49,157 bases of DNA from JBHYGK01 sp051859045 (GTDB taxonomy: Bacteria; Pseudomonadota; Gammaproteobacteria; Xanthomonadales; Xanthomonadaceae). The notes below the pieces were generated by a model, which saw only the letters and a program-made list of their open reading frames with translations, ran no database searches and was not told where the DNA came from. Location: assembly GCA_051859045.1 (NCBI GenBank), contig JBHYGK010000017.1, positions 1 through 49,157 of the forward strand, read 5' to 3'. A program made the translations under genes and the position numbers. The number at the start of each line of letters is the position of its first letter. The first letter of the stretch is position 1. This document shows positions 33,012-41,215 of this stretch, in pieces.

Positions 33012-33782
33012 ATGAAGATCGCCAGCTGGAACGTCAATTCCCTCAAGGTCCGCCTGCCCCACCTCGAGGCCTGGCTCGCCGCGCGCCAGCCCGACGTGCT
33101 GGTGCTGCAGGAGACCAAGTGCGAGGACGCGGCCTTCCCCGCCGAGGCCATCCGCCAGATGGGCTACCAGGTGGCCTACGCGGGGCAGAAGACCTACAAC
33201 GGCGTCGCCGTGCTCGCCAAGGGCGCGATCGAGGACGTGCAGGTGGGCATCCCCGGCTTCGAGGACGAGCAGAAGCGCGTCATCGCGGCCACCATCGACG
33301 GCGTGCGCGTGGTCGACCTGTACGTGGTCAACGGCAAGGCGGTGGGCGACGAGAAGTACGCCTACAAGTTGCGCTGGCTGGAGGCCCTGCACGGCTGGAT
33401 CGGCGAGGAGATCGCGCGGCATCCGCGGCTGGCGGTGCTGGGCGACTTCAACATCGCGCCCGACGACCGCGACGTGCACGACCCCGAGGGCTGGCGCGAC
33501 CAGATCCTGTGCTCGCCGCCCGAGCGCGAGGCGCTGGGCCGGCTGCTGGCGCTGGGCCTGCACGACAGCTTCCGGCTGTTCAACGACGAGGCCGGGCACT
33601 TCAGCTGGTGGGACTACCGGGCGGCGGGCTTCCGCCGCAACCTCGGGCTGCGGATCGACCTGGCGCTCATCAGCGACGCGCTGAAGCCGCACTGCGTGGG
33701 CTCGGTGATCGACCGCGAGCCGCGCGCGTGGGAGCGGCCGTCCGACCACGCGCCGGTCGTCGTGGAACTCGCGCTGGGCTGA
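33012..33782 (+). CDS. xth: Exodeoxyribonuclease III (AP endonuclease)
   Basis: Base-excision repair nuclease. 256 residues. Active-site motifs are intact: KIASWNVNSLKVR (Asn), VLQETKCED (Glu), YVVNGKAV (the Tyr/Asn segment), GDFNIAPDDRDVHDP (Asp/Asn), GLRIDLALIS and the catalytic SDHAPVVVEL. The start is fixed by MKIASWN, typical of the family, and by TAGAAT 6 nt upstream, so the mRNA is probably leaderless. A repeat element sits right after the gene. Confidence 0.96.
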   Translation: MKIASWNVNSLKVRLPHLEAWLAARQPDVLVLQETKCEDAAFPAEAIRQMGYQVAYAGQKTYNGVAVLAKGAIEDVQVGIPGFEDEQKRVIAATIDGVRVVDLYVVNGKAVGDEKYAYKLRWLEALHGWIGEEIARHPRLAVLGDFNIAPDDRDVHDPEGWRDQILCSPPEREALGRLLALGLHDSFRLFNDEAGHFSWWDYRAAGFRRNLGLRIDLALISDALKPHCVGSVIDREPRAWERPSDHAPVVVELALG

Positions 33783-33808
33783 GCTGCTCTCGGAGCGGTG
33801 GCGTGGCG

Positions 33809-33926
33809 GGGCGCGCGGGAGTGGGGGTGCCGGGTCGCCGACCGACGCGGGCTGTCCTGCCCGCGACGGTCGGCCGGCGGGCTGTCCTGCCCGCCTCTCC
33901 ACCGGCACCCCCACCCCCGCGCGCCC
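33809..33926. repeat. Multi-hairpin intergenic repeat, copy 1
   Basis: Outer arms 33809-33833 and 33902-33926 are inverted repeats matching at 24 of 25 positions. Inside lies the shared core (about 33836-33897) with two hairpins: CCGACCGACGCGGGC paired with GCCCGCGACGGTCGG across a TGTCCT loop (one mismatch), then GGCGGGC-TGTCCT-GCCCGCC. The core recurs at 39.0 kb and, inverted, twice at 39.3-39.5 kb. It is a REP/BIME-like element filling most of the xth-DUF885 gap (33783-34051). The rest of the gap holds a GGAGGAG ribosome binding site and a TAGGGT -10-like hexamer about 30 bp before the next ATG. Confidence 0.8.
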
Positions 33927-34051
33927 TCCCGACATCCCGCCGCGGGGGAAGGGCAGAGGCAACGGCGCCGCCCCGCCTGCCCACGACCATCGACACGTGG
34001 TCGGGCGCTGCCGGGAGGCGTAGGGTCTGGCGTCCCCCGGAGGAGCCTCCC

Positions 34052-35824
34052 ATGCGCCGCACCCTGCTCAGCCTCGCCCTGACCCTCGCCGCCGCCGCGC
34101 CCGCCCTCGCCCAGGACGATCCGCGCGCCTGGATCGCCACCAGCGACGCGCACGCCCAGCGCATCCTCGCGATGCAGGCGCGCTTCAGCCCCGAGTTCGC
34201 GTCGATGGTCGGCCTGCCCGGCCACGACGGCCTGGCCGTCGACCTCGGCCCCGACATCGAGGCGCGTCAGCGCGCCGCCGGCCTCGAGGTGCTGGCCCAG
34301 CTGCAGGCCGAGCTGGCCGCGGCCACCGACGCCAACGTGCGCCAGGACCTCGCGATCATGGTCGACGCCGTGCAGCGCGACCTCGACGGCAGCGCGCTGG
34401 GCCAGCGCACCTTCCTGGCCTGGACCGACGCGCCGCAGCTGGTGTTCGGCGGCCTGTCGGACCTGCTGCAGGAGCAGAACGGCGCCGACAAGCAGCGCGC
34501 CGCGGTCGAACGCCTGCGCCGCTACGTCGGCCTGCACGCCGGCAGCGAGAGCGTGTTCGCCCAGGCCCGCGCGCGCTTCGAGGAGGACGCGCGCACGCCC
34601 GGCCAGCTCGGCCCGGTGCGCGCCGAGGTGGAGCAGGCGCTGGCGAACGCGCCGACCTACGTGGCCGGCCTGCGCGAGGAGTTCGCCGCGCGCGGCCTGG
34701 CCGGGGCCGAGGGCGTGGCCGAGGCGCTGGACGCGCTCGAGGCGCAGTCGACCGACTTCGTGGCCTGGGCCCAGGCCACCGTGCTGCCGCTGGCCCGCGA
34801 CGATGCGCGCCTGCCCGCCGAGGTGTACGCGTTCGGCCTGCGCCAGTACGGCATCGACATCGACCCGCGCGACCTCGCGCGCCGCGCGATGTTCGAGTAC
34901 GTCGAGATCCGCCACCAGATGGAGGCGATCGCGCGTCGCCTCGCCGAAGAGCGCAGCTACCGTTCCACCGACTACCGCGAGGTGCTGCGCGAGCTCAAGC
35001 GCGACCAGCTGGCCCCGGACGCGGTGGTGCCGCACTACCGCGACACCGTCATGCCCGAGCTCGAGCGCCTGATCGAGGAGCAGCGCGTGGTCGCCCTGCC
35101 GCAGCGGCCGGTGATCATGCGCCTGGCCAGCGCCGCCGAGAGCGCCGCGCAGCCCGCGCCCCACATGGACCCGCCGCCCTTCATCGGCAACACCGGCGAG
35201 CAGGGCCAGTTCGTGCTGACGATGGGCAACCCCGACGCCAGCGGCGAGACCGGCGGCTACGACGACTTCACCCACGCCGCCGCTGCGTGGACGCTGTCGG
35301 CGCACGAGGCGCGACCGGGCCACGAGCTGCAGTTCGCGACGATGGTCGAGCAGGGCGTGTCGCTGGCGCGCAGCCTGTACGCGTTCAACTCGGTCAACGT
35401 CGAGGGCTGGGCGCTGTACGCGGAGGCCGAGATGGTGCCTTACGAGCCGCTCGACGGGCAGCTGGTGGCGCTGCAGTTCCGCCTGCTGCGCGCCGCCCGC
35501 GCCTTCCTCGACCCGCAGCTCAACCTCGGGCTCACCACCCGCGAGGAGGCCCGGCGCATCCTCGAGGACGAGGTGGTGCTGAGCCCCGCGATGGCGCGCC
35601 AGGAGCTCGACCGCTACCAGTTCCGCGCGCCCGGCCAGGCCGGCAGCTACTTCTACGGCTACACCCGGATCCTGGAGCTGCGCGCCGAGACCGAGCTGGC
35701 GCTGGGCGAGCGCTTCGACCGCCAGGCCTTCAACGACTTCCTGCTGGCCCAGGGACTGCTGCCGCCGGACCTGATGGCCCAGGCGGTGCGCGAGGTGTTC
35801 ATCCCGTCGCAGCGCGCGCGCTGA
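34052..35824 (+). CDS. DUF885-family exported peptidase
   Basis: 590 residues with a Sec signal (TLLSLALTLAAAAPALAQ). The DUF885 family (PF05960) has a gluzincin-like HExxxGH motif, seen here as SAHEARPGHELQ (about residues 416-427), with a downstream Glu in NSVNVEGWALYAEAEM that would complete the zinc site. The closing YFYGYTRILELRAETELALG segment is also family-typical. The substrate is unknown; a periplasmic or secreted zinc peptidase is the best guess. GGAGGAG 9 bp before ATG-34052 fixes the start. It converges on the DPP-IV-like gene across a strong hairpin. Confidence 0.9.
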   Translation: MRRTLLSLALTLAAAAPALAQDDPRAWIATSDAHAQRILAMQARFSPEFASMVGLPGHDGLAVDLGPDIEARQRAAGLEVLAQLQAELAAATDANVRQDLAIMVDAVQRDLDGSALGQRTFLAWTDAPQLVFGGLSDLLQEQNGADKQRAAVERLRRYVGLHAGSESVFAQARARFEEDARTPGQLGPVRAEVEQALANAPTYVAGLREEFAARGLAGAEGVAEALDALEAQSTDFVAWAQATVLPLARDDARLPAEVYAFGLRQYGIDIDPRDLARRAMFEYVEIRHQMEAIARRLAEERSYRSTDYREVLRELKRDQLAPDAVVPHYRDTVMPELERLIEEQRVVALPQRPVIMRLASAAESAAQPAPHMDPPPFIGNTGEQGQFVLTMGNPDASGETGGYDDFTHAAAAWTLSAHEARPGHELQFATMVEQGVSLARSLYAFNSVNVEGWALYAEAEMVPYEPLDGQLVALQFRLLRAARAFLDPQLNLGLTTREEARRILEDEVVLSPAMARQELDRYQFRAPGQAGSYFYGYTRILELRAETELALGERFDRQAFNDFLLAQGLLPPDLMAQAVREVFIPSQRAR

Positions 35825-35838
35825 GCGTCGGGCGGTCG

Positions 35839-35866
35839 CGTGGGCGGGCCGCCGGGCCCGCCCACG
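35839..35866. terminator. Bidirectional hairpin between DUF885 and DPP-IV genes
   Basis: Perfect 11-bp stem CGTGGGCGGGC / GCCCGCCCACG with a 6-nt loop, in the 49-bp gap between convergent stops. Confidence 0.75.
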
Positions 35867-35873
35867 CCAGGCC

Positions 35874-38114
35874 TTACTCCGCGCGCAGGCAGCGCGCGAA
35901 GAAGGCCTCGGTCAGGCGCAGCCGGTGCAGCGCGTCCGCGCCGCGCAGGCCGTGCTTGGCGCCCGGGTAGGTCATCAGCTCGAACGGCGTGCCGCGCGCC
36001 TGCAGCGCCGACATCAGGCGCGTGGAGTTCAGGAACAGCACGTTGTCGTCGGCCATGCCGTGGATCAGCAGCAGCGGCGAGGTGAGCCCGTCGAGGTGCG
36101 TGAACACCGAGGCCTCGGCGTAGCCCTCGGCGTTCGTGGCCGGGTGGCCCATGTAGCGCTCGGTGTAGTGGGTGTCGTAGAGCGCCCAGTCGGTGACCGG
36201 CGCGCCGCTGACGCCGCAGGCGTAGTCCTGGCTGGCCTTGGCCAGCAGCATCAGCGTCATGTAGCCGCCGTTCGACCAGCCGTGCACGCCGATGCGCCCG
36301 CCGTCCACCCAGGGCTGCTGGCGCAGCCAGGCCACGCCGGCGCGCTGGTCGTCCACCTCGACCGTGCCCTGGCGGCCGTAGAGCGCGCCGCCGAAGGCCA
36401 CGCCGCGGCGCGGGGTGCCGCGGTTGTCCAGCGAGAACACCACGTAGCCCTGCTGGGCGAGGTACTGCTGCACGTCCGGCGCCCAGGCGCGGGTGACGGT
36501 CTGCGCGGCGGGGCCGCCGTAGACGTAGACGATCACCGGATGGCGGCGCGCCGGGTCGAAGCCGGGCGGGGTCAGCAGGCTGTAGTGCAGCTCGGTGGTG
36601 CCGTCGGCCGCGGTGAGCGTGCCGTAGCTGATCGGGCGGTGCGCGGCGCGGTAGGGCGCGTAGGGATGCGCCGGGTCGTCGAGGTCGTTCTCGACCAGGG
36701 TCGCGATGCGATCGCCGTTGGCGCGGTGCAGCGCCATCTGCGGCGGCGTGGAGGGATTCGACCAGCTGTCGACGTACACCGAGGCGTTGTCGGCGAAGCG
36801 GATGGCGTGCATGCCCGGCTCGACCGTGAGCCGGCGGACCTCGCCGCCGGCCAGCGGCACCGCGTACAGGTGCCGCTCGAGCGGCGAGTCCTTCGTGCCG
36901 GTGAAGTAGACCAGGCCCGCGGCCTCGTCCACCGCCACCACGTCCTCGACGATCCACTCGCCCGAGGTCAGCTGCACCGGCGCGCCGTCCTGCTCGGGGT
37001 AGTAGTACAGGTGCATGAAGCCGTCGCGCGCCGAGCTCCAGAGCATGCCGCTGGACAGGAAGCGCAGGTTGTCGTGCAGCTCCACCCAGGTGTCGGCGCG
37101 CTCGGTGAGCACCACGCGCTGCTCCGCGACGCGGCCGTCGGCCAGCGTCACCTCCACCAGGTCCAGCGTCTGCTGGTCGCGCGACTGGCGCTGGTAGGTC
37201 AGGCGGGTGGCGTCGCGCCACTGCACGCGGCCGAGGTAGATGTCGGGCTCGGGGCCCAGGTCGACCTCGATCCGCGCGCCGCCGTCGAGCGGCTGCACGA
37301 ACAGCTGCACGCGCACGTTCGGGTCGCCGGCCGCGGGATAGCGCTGGCTGACGACGTCGGTGCGGTCGGCGTAGATCTCGAAGCGCTGCTGCACGGGGAC
37401 CGGCGACTCGTCGATGCGCGCGTAGGCCACGTGGCGGTCGTCGGGCGCGAACCAGTAGCCGGTGTGGCGGCCCATCTCCTCGTCGGCCACGAACTCGGCG
37501 ACGCCGTTGCCGATGGTGTCCGAGCCATCCTCGGTCCAGCGCCGCTCGACGCCGTCGGCCAGCGCCACCGTCCACAGGTCGCGGCCGCGCACGAAGCCCA
37601 CGAGCCCGCCGCGCGGCGAGACCTTCGGGTCGATCGCGAAGCCCTCGCCGGTGGTCAGCGCGCGCACGCCGGGCTCGCCGATGCGGTGCAGGTAGAGCTT
37701 GCCGCCCAGCGGGAACAGCAGCTGGCGGCCGTCGGGCGAGAACTGGTAGTCGACGATGCCGCTGAGCGCGGCGATGCGCTGGCGCTCGCGGCGCGCCTTC
37801 TCCTCGTCGCTGAGCACCTCCTCGCCGGGCAGCACGGCCGAGGCCTCGACCAATCGGCGCGTCTCGCCGCTGGCCACGTGGTACTCCCACAGGTCGAGCC
37901 GGTTGCGGTCGGCGTCGGTGCCGCGCAGGAAGGTCACGCGCTCGCCGTCGGGCGAGATGGCCGGGCGCAGCAGGCTGGGCCCGCTGAGCGGGCGGTCGCC
38001 GGTGATGGCCTCGAGCGTGAGGCCCTGCGCGGGCGTGGTCGGCGCGGCCGTGGCGGGCGCGGAGGCGGTGGCGAGCGTCATCGCGGCGGCGAGGGCGAGG
38101 GGGGGCAGGCGCAT
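35874..38114 (-). CDS. Exported S9 prolyl peptidase, dipeptidyl-peptidase IV type
   Basis: 746 residues with a signal peptide (LPPLALAAAMTLATASAPATA). An N-terminal beta-propeller (about 40-480) leads to a C-terminal alpha/beta hydrolase. Catalytic Ser in HGWSNGGYMTLMLLAKA, Asp in GMADDNVLFLNS and His in GAKHGLRGADALHR are intact. The DPP-IV N-terminal-domain signature DYQFSPDGRQLLFPLGGKLY and the EE-like exopeptidase residues in WFAPDDRHVAYARIDESPV support the X-Pro dipeptidyl-peptidase group. One of several exported peptidases in this window, consistent with a peptide-feeding lifestyle. Stop codon TAA. Confidence 0.93.
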   Translation of the reverse strand: MRLPPLALAAAMTLATASAPATAAPTTPAQGLTLEAITGDRPLSGPSLLRPAISPDGERVTFLRGTDADRNRLDLWEYHVASGETRRLVEASAVLPGEEVLSDEEKARRERQRIAALSGIVDYQFSPDGRQLLFPLGGKLYLHRIGEPGVRALTTGEGFAIDPKVSPRGGLVGFVRGRDLWTVALADGVERRWTEDGSDTIGNGVAEFVADEEMGRHTGYWFAPDDRHVAYARIDESPVPVQQRFEIYADRTDVVSQRYPAAGDPNVRVQLFVQPLDGGARIEVDLGPEPDIYLGRVQWRDATRLTYQRQSRDQQTLDLVEVTLADGRVAEQRVVLTERADTWVELHDNLRFLSSGMLWSSARDGFMHLYYYPEQDGAPVQLTSGEWIVEDVVAVDEAAGLVYFTGTKDSPLERHLYAVPLAGGEVRRLTVEPGMHAIRFADNASVYVDSWSNPSTPPQMALHRANGDRIATLVENDLDDPAHPYAPYRAAHRPISYGTLTAADGTTELHYSLLTPPGFDPARRHPVIVYVYGGPAAQTVTRAWAPDVQQYLAQQGYVVFSLDNRGTPRRGVAFGGALYGRQGTVEVDDQRAGVAWLRQQPWVDGGRIGVHGWSNGGYMTLMLLAKASQDYACGVSGAPVTDWALYDTHYTERYMGHPATNAEGYAEASVFTHLDGLTSPLLLIHGMADDNVLFLNSTRLMSALQARGTPFELMTYPGAKHGLRGADALHRLRLTEAFFARCLRAE

Positions 38115-38197
38115 GCGGCGGGAGTCCGTCGGGTCATGAGGGCCCGAGCATACCGGGCCTCCCCCGCCGCGCGCCCGTGTCCGCGCCGCGGCGCCCC

Positions 38198-38890
38198 TCA
38201 GCGCGCCGGGGCCTGGAACAGCACCTTCTTCTGCTCGTCGGTCAGCGGCGCCGGCTTGGGGAAGCGCGCCTCGGCCATCGCGTAGGCGCGCTGGGTCGCC
38301 GGCCGGTCGCGGATCGCGTCGTGCCAGCGGCGCGCGTGCGGGTACTGGTCGAGGTCGATGAGGTGGTGGGCGTGGATCGCGGCCCAGGGGTAGGCGGCCA
38401 TGTCGGCGATCGAGTACGCGTCGCCGCCCAGCCACGGCGCCTCGGCGAGGCGGCGGTCGAGCACGCCGTACAGCCGCTGCGCCTCGCGGGTGTAGCGCTC
38501 GATCGCGTAGGGGATGGGCTCGGGCGCGTAGCGCGCGAAGTGGTGCACCTGGCCGAGCATCGGGCCGAAGCCGCCGACCTGCCAGAACAGCCACTCGTTG
38601 ACCTTGGCCTGCGCGCGCGGATCCGCCGGCCAGAACGCGCCGCCCTTCGCGGCGAGGTACTGCAGGATCGCGCCGCTCTCGAACACGCTGATCGGCGCGC
38701 CGCCGTCGGCCGGCGCGTCATCGACGATCGCGGGCATGCGGTTGTTGGGCGAGATCGCCAGGAAGGCGGGCTGGAACTGCTCGCCGGCGCCGATGTTCAC
38801 GCCGTGGACCTCGTAGTCCATGCCCAGCTCTTCCAGCAGGAGCGTCACCTTGTGGCCGTTGGGCGTGGGCCAGAAATACACGTGGATCAT
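38198..38890 (-). CDS. yfcG: Nu-class glutathione transferase / disulfide-bond reductase, YfcG type
   Basis: 230 residues closely matching E. coli YfcG: YFWPTPNGHKVTLLLEELG (with the active-site Thr/Asn-Gly region), AISPNNRMPAIVDD, SVFESGAILQYLA, and FWQVGGFGPMLGQ followed by HHFARYAPE. Acts on disulfides with glutathione in the cytoplasm. AGGAG about 9-13 nt before the ATG and a TAGCAT -10-like hexamer about 40 nt upstream set the start. Its promoter abuts the 595-bp palindromic block. Confidence 0.93.
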   Translation of the reverse strand: MIHVYFWPTPNGHKVTLLLEELGMDYEVHGVNIGAGEQFQPAFLAISPNNRMPAIVDDAPADGGAPISVFESGAILQYLAAKGGAFWPADPRAQAKVNEWLFWQVGGFGPMLGQVHHFARYAPEPIPYAIERYTREAQRLYGVLDRRLAEAPWLGGDAYSIADMAAYPWAAIHAHHLIDLDQYPHARRWHDAIRDRPATQRAYAMAEARFPKPAPLTDEQKKVLFQAPAR

Positions 38891-38977
38891 CGCGGTCGCT
38901 CCTGCTGCTGGTGTCCGGGGCGCCGATGCTACGCCGGGTTGCTGGTGCACTCGTGCAACGGAGCGGGCTGTCTGGCG

Positions 38978-39096
38978 GCCGCGGCCGGGGGTGGGGGATT
39001 CAGGGCGCCGACCGACGCGGGCGTCCTGCCCGCGACGGTCGGCCGGCGGGCTGTCCTGCCCGCCTCGCCCTCGAACCCCCCACCCCCGACCACGGC
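38978..39096. repeat. Multi-hairpin intergenic repeat, copy 2
   Basis: Outer arms 38978-39007 and 39066-39096 match at about 27 of 30 positions plus a 1-base gap. The core at 39006-39066 is nearly identical to copy 1 (one base shorter in the first loop), with the same two hairpins. The outer arms differ in sequence from those of copy 1 but are again G-rich on one side. No gene lies in 38891-39485; ORFs called there are products of these repeats. Confidence 0.8.
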
Positions 39097-39107
39097 TCCC
39101 ACCCCCT

Positions 39108-39239
39108 CCGCCAGCCGGGTGGACGAGCAACAGCAAGGGCAACAGCCACAGCCACGGCGACAGCCACGGCGATAGCGCCGCAGGACATCGTGCTGTCGCT
39201 GTCCGCCGTGGCTGTTGCCTTCACCCGCGGGCTGGCGGC
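39108..39239. repeat. Large imperfect inverted repeat with CAGCCACGGCGA direct repeats
   Basis: The left arm begins CCGCCAGCC and runs through GGCAACAGCCAC and GGCGACAGC. The right arm, read in reverse complement, repeats CCGCCAGCC, GGCAACAGCCACGGCG and ACAGCGACAGC. The left arm also has two tandem copies of ACAGCCACGGCG. Bulges make pairing imperfect. It sits between repeat copy 2 and the inverted copies 3 and 4. Confidence 0.65.
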
Positions 39240-39248
39240 GGGGGTGGG

Positions 39249-39474
39249 GCGGGCGTCGGGGTGGCGGGGTGTCGGCGGCAAGGAGGGCAGGAGCCCGACG
39301 CGACCGTCGCGGGCAGGAAGCCCGCGCCGGTCGAAGAGCCGATACCCCGCCGGCCCGGCGCCCGCTGCGAGGACGCGTCACCAGCGCGCCCAGGAGCCCG
39401 ACGCGACCGTCGCGGGCAGGAAGCCCGCGTCGGTCGAAGAGCCGACACCCCGCCGACCCGGCGCCCGCTGCGAG
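39249..39474. repeat. Multi-hairpin intergenic repeat, tandem copies 3 and 4 (inverted orientation)
   Basis: Two direct copies of an 84-bp unit (39288-39371 and 39391-39474; offset 103 bp) separated by 19 bp. Each starts GGAG and contains CGACCGTCGCGGGC-AGGAA-GCCCGCGYCGGTCG, the reverse complement of the core of copies 1 and 2, followed by GAAGAGCCGA. The outer left arm 39249-39276 can pair with 39441-39468 (25 of 28) or with 39338-39365. The tandem unit ends 11 bp before the next gene's stop codon. Confidence 0.8.
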
Positions 39475-39485
39475 GTCGTAGCGCC

Positions 39486-40250
39486 TTAAGCGAGATACCC
39501 GCCGTCGACCGTCACGCAGGTGCCGGTGATGTAGGAGGCGGCCGGGGAGAGCAGGAAGTGCACCGCCGGCGCGATCTCGCCGGGGCTGGCGCTGCGGCCC
39601 ATCGGGATGAGCTTCTGCATCATCCCCATCAGCTGCGGGTTGGTGGTGATCGCCGAGGCGAACTTGGTCTCGGTGAGGCCCGGCAGCACGGCGTTGACGC
39701 GCACGCCGGAGGCCGCGAGCTCCTTCGCGAAGCCCTCGGTCATGTTGACGATGCCGGCCTTGGTCATCGAGTACACGCCCTGGCCCGGGGCCGGGCGGCG
39801 GGCGTTGACCGAGGCGATGTTGACCACCGCGCCGCGGCCGCGCGCGGCCATGCGCTTCGCGGCCTGCACGGTGTTCCAGAAGTAGCCGCGCAGGTTCACG
39901 TCCACCGTCTTCGCGTAGGCGTCGAGGTCCATCTCGATCATCGGGCCGAAGTAGGGGTTGGCGGCGGCGTTGTTCACCAGCAGGTCGACGGCGACGCCGC
40001 GGGCGTCGAGGCCGGCGAACAGCGCGTCGATCGCGGCGGGGTCGCCGACGTGCAGCGCGGCGGCCTCGGCCTGGCCGCCGGCGGCGCGGATCGCGGCCGC
40101 GACCTCCTCGCAGGCCTCGATCTTGCGCGAGCTGCAGATCACGCGGGCGCCGGCCGCCGCGAGGCGGTGGGCGATGGCCTCGCCGATGCCGCGGGAGGCG
40201 CCGGTGACCAGCGCGGTCTGGCCGTCGAGGGCGAGGAGGGTGTCGGTCAT
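39486..40250 (-). CDS. Short-chain dehydrogenase/reductase (SDR)
   Basis: 254 residues of the classical SDR family. NADP(H)-binding TGASRGIGEAIAH, structural NNAAANPYFGPM, catalytic Ser in NIASVNARRP and YSMTK (Tyr-xxx-Lys), and the C-terminal YITGTCVTVDGGYLA. Substrate unknown. The first residues SLDGQ-like LLALDGQTALVTG resemble carbonyl/acyl reductases. It is divergent from a second SDR gene. Its 3' end abuts the palindromic repeat block. Confidence 0.92.
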   Translation of the reverse strand: MTDTLLALDGQTALVTGASRGIGEAIAHRLAAAGARVICSSRKIEACEEVAAAIRAAGGQAEAAALHVGDPAAIDALFAGLDARGVAVDLLVNNAAANPYFGPMIEMDLDAYAKTVDVNLRGYFWNTVQAAKRMAARGRGAVVNIASVNARRPAPGQGVYSMTKAGIVNMTEGFAKELAASGVRVNAVLPGLTETKFASAITTNPQLMGMMQKLIPMGRSASPGEIAPAVHFLLSPAASYITGTCVTVDGGYLA

Positions 40251-40344
40251 CGGTCGGGTCTCGTCGGGCGCCGCAGTGGGCGGGAGCGTGGGCGCGGGGC
40301 GGGGTGCACGGGCGCCGGGGAGGGCGTCCGTACGCGGGGGTGTG

Positions 40345-40368
40345 GTGCTAGGCTCGCGAACTTAGCAC
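40345..40368. promoter_or_regulatory. Inverted repeat over a -10-like element in the SDR divergent gap
   Basis: GTGCTA ... TAGCAC, perfect 6-bp arms with a 12-bp spacer, overlapping TAGGCT (40349-40354), a possible -10 for the rightward SDR operon. It could be an operator for a TetR-type regulator, but none is encoded nearby. Confidence 0.4.
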
Positions 40369-40423
40369 GCCGCCCCGCGCGGCCTCCAAGCGATCCATCG
40401 CCAGCGATCAACAGGGATCCCGC

Positions 40424-41215
40424 ATGACCCAGCGACGCGTCCTCATCACCGGTGCCGGCAGCGGCCTCGGCCTCGCCCTCGCCCAGCGCCACGCCCGCGC
40501 CGGCGACGCGGTGGCCTGCATCGACCTGCACCTCGATCGCGCCGAGGCCGCCGTGCGCGGGCTCCCCGGCGGCGGCCACCTCGCGCTCGCCGCGGACGTC
40601 GGCGACGACGCCTCGATGGAGGCCATGGCCGCGCACGTGCTGCACGCCTGGGGCGTGCCCGAGCTGCTGTACAACAACGCCGGCATCGCCAGCGGCGGCA
40701 TGATGGTCGACACCACGATGGAGGAGTGGCGCCGGCTGCTCGAGGTCAACGTGCTGGGCGTCGTGCGCGGCTGCCGGCTGTTCGTGCCGCACATGCTGGC
40801 CGCGCGCCGCGGCCACGTCATCAACACCGCCAGCTTCGCCGGCCTGGCCGGCGCGCCCGGGATCATGAGCTACGGCGTGTCGAAGGGCGCGGTGGTGACG
40901 CTGTCGGAGCAGCTGCGCGCGGAGCTGGTGCCGCAGGGGCTGGCGGTGAGCGTGCTGTGCCCGGCGTTCTTCCAGACCAACCTGCTGCAGTCCTGGCACG
41001 GCAACGAGCGCATGCGCGGCTTCGCCCGCAAGATGATGGAGGGCAGCAGCGACACCCTCGACCAGGTCGCCGACCGGGTGTTCGCCGCGGTCGCCGCCGG
41101 CACCTTCCTCGTGCTGCCCACGCGCGCCGAGCCCACCCGCTGGCGGCTCAAGCGCTGGCTGCCGGAGACCTACTTCCGCAAGCTCCTCGCCACCGTGAAG
41201 GGCAAGCTGGCATGA
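40424..41215 (+). CDS. Short-chain dehydrogenase/reductase (SDR)
   Basis: 263 residues. TGAGSGLGLALAQ cofactor motif, NNAGIASGGMM, catalytic Ser in NTASFAGLAGAPG and YGVSK. The acidic residue after the second strand (IDLHLDRAE) favours NAD. The basic C-terminal tail (RWRLKRWLPETYFRKLLATVKGKLA) is typical of lipid-related SDRs of this type. It overlaps the next gene by 4 bp (ATGA), so the two proteins are coupled and may act on the same fatty or sterol-like substrate. That is inference. Confidence 0.9.
   Translation: MTQRRVLITGAGSGLGLALAQRHARAGDAVACIDLHLDRAEAAVRGLPGGGHLALAADVGDDASMEAMAAHVLHAWGVPELLYNNAGIASGGMMVDTTMEEWRRLLEVNVLGVVRGCRLFVPHMLAARRGHVINTASFAGLAGAPGIMSYGVSKGAVVTLSEQLRAELVPQGLAVSVLCPAFFQTNLLQSWHGNERMRGFARKMMEGSSDTLDQVADRVFAAVAAGTFLVLPTRAEPTRWRLKRWLPETYFRKLLATVKGKLA

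Noticed and set aside
39288..39474. CRISPR-like array
   Set aside because: Only two repeat units of 84 bp with internal palindromes and one 19-bp gap; no cas genes. It fits tandem REP-like repeats.
38911..39489. ORFs in the yfcG-SDR gap, including Gln-rich and Arg/Pro-rich products
   Set aside because: They are translations of palindromes and tandem repeats; no start signal and no family resemblance.
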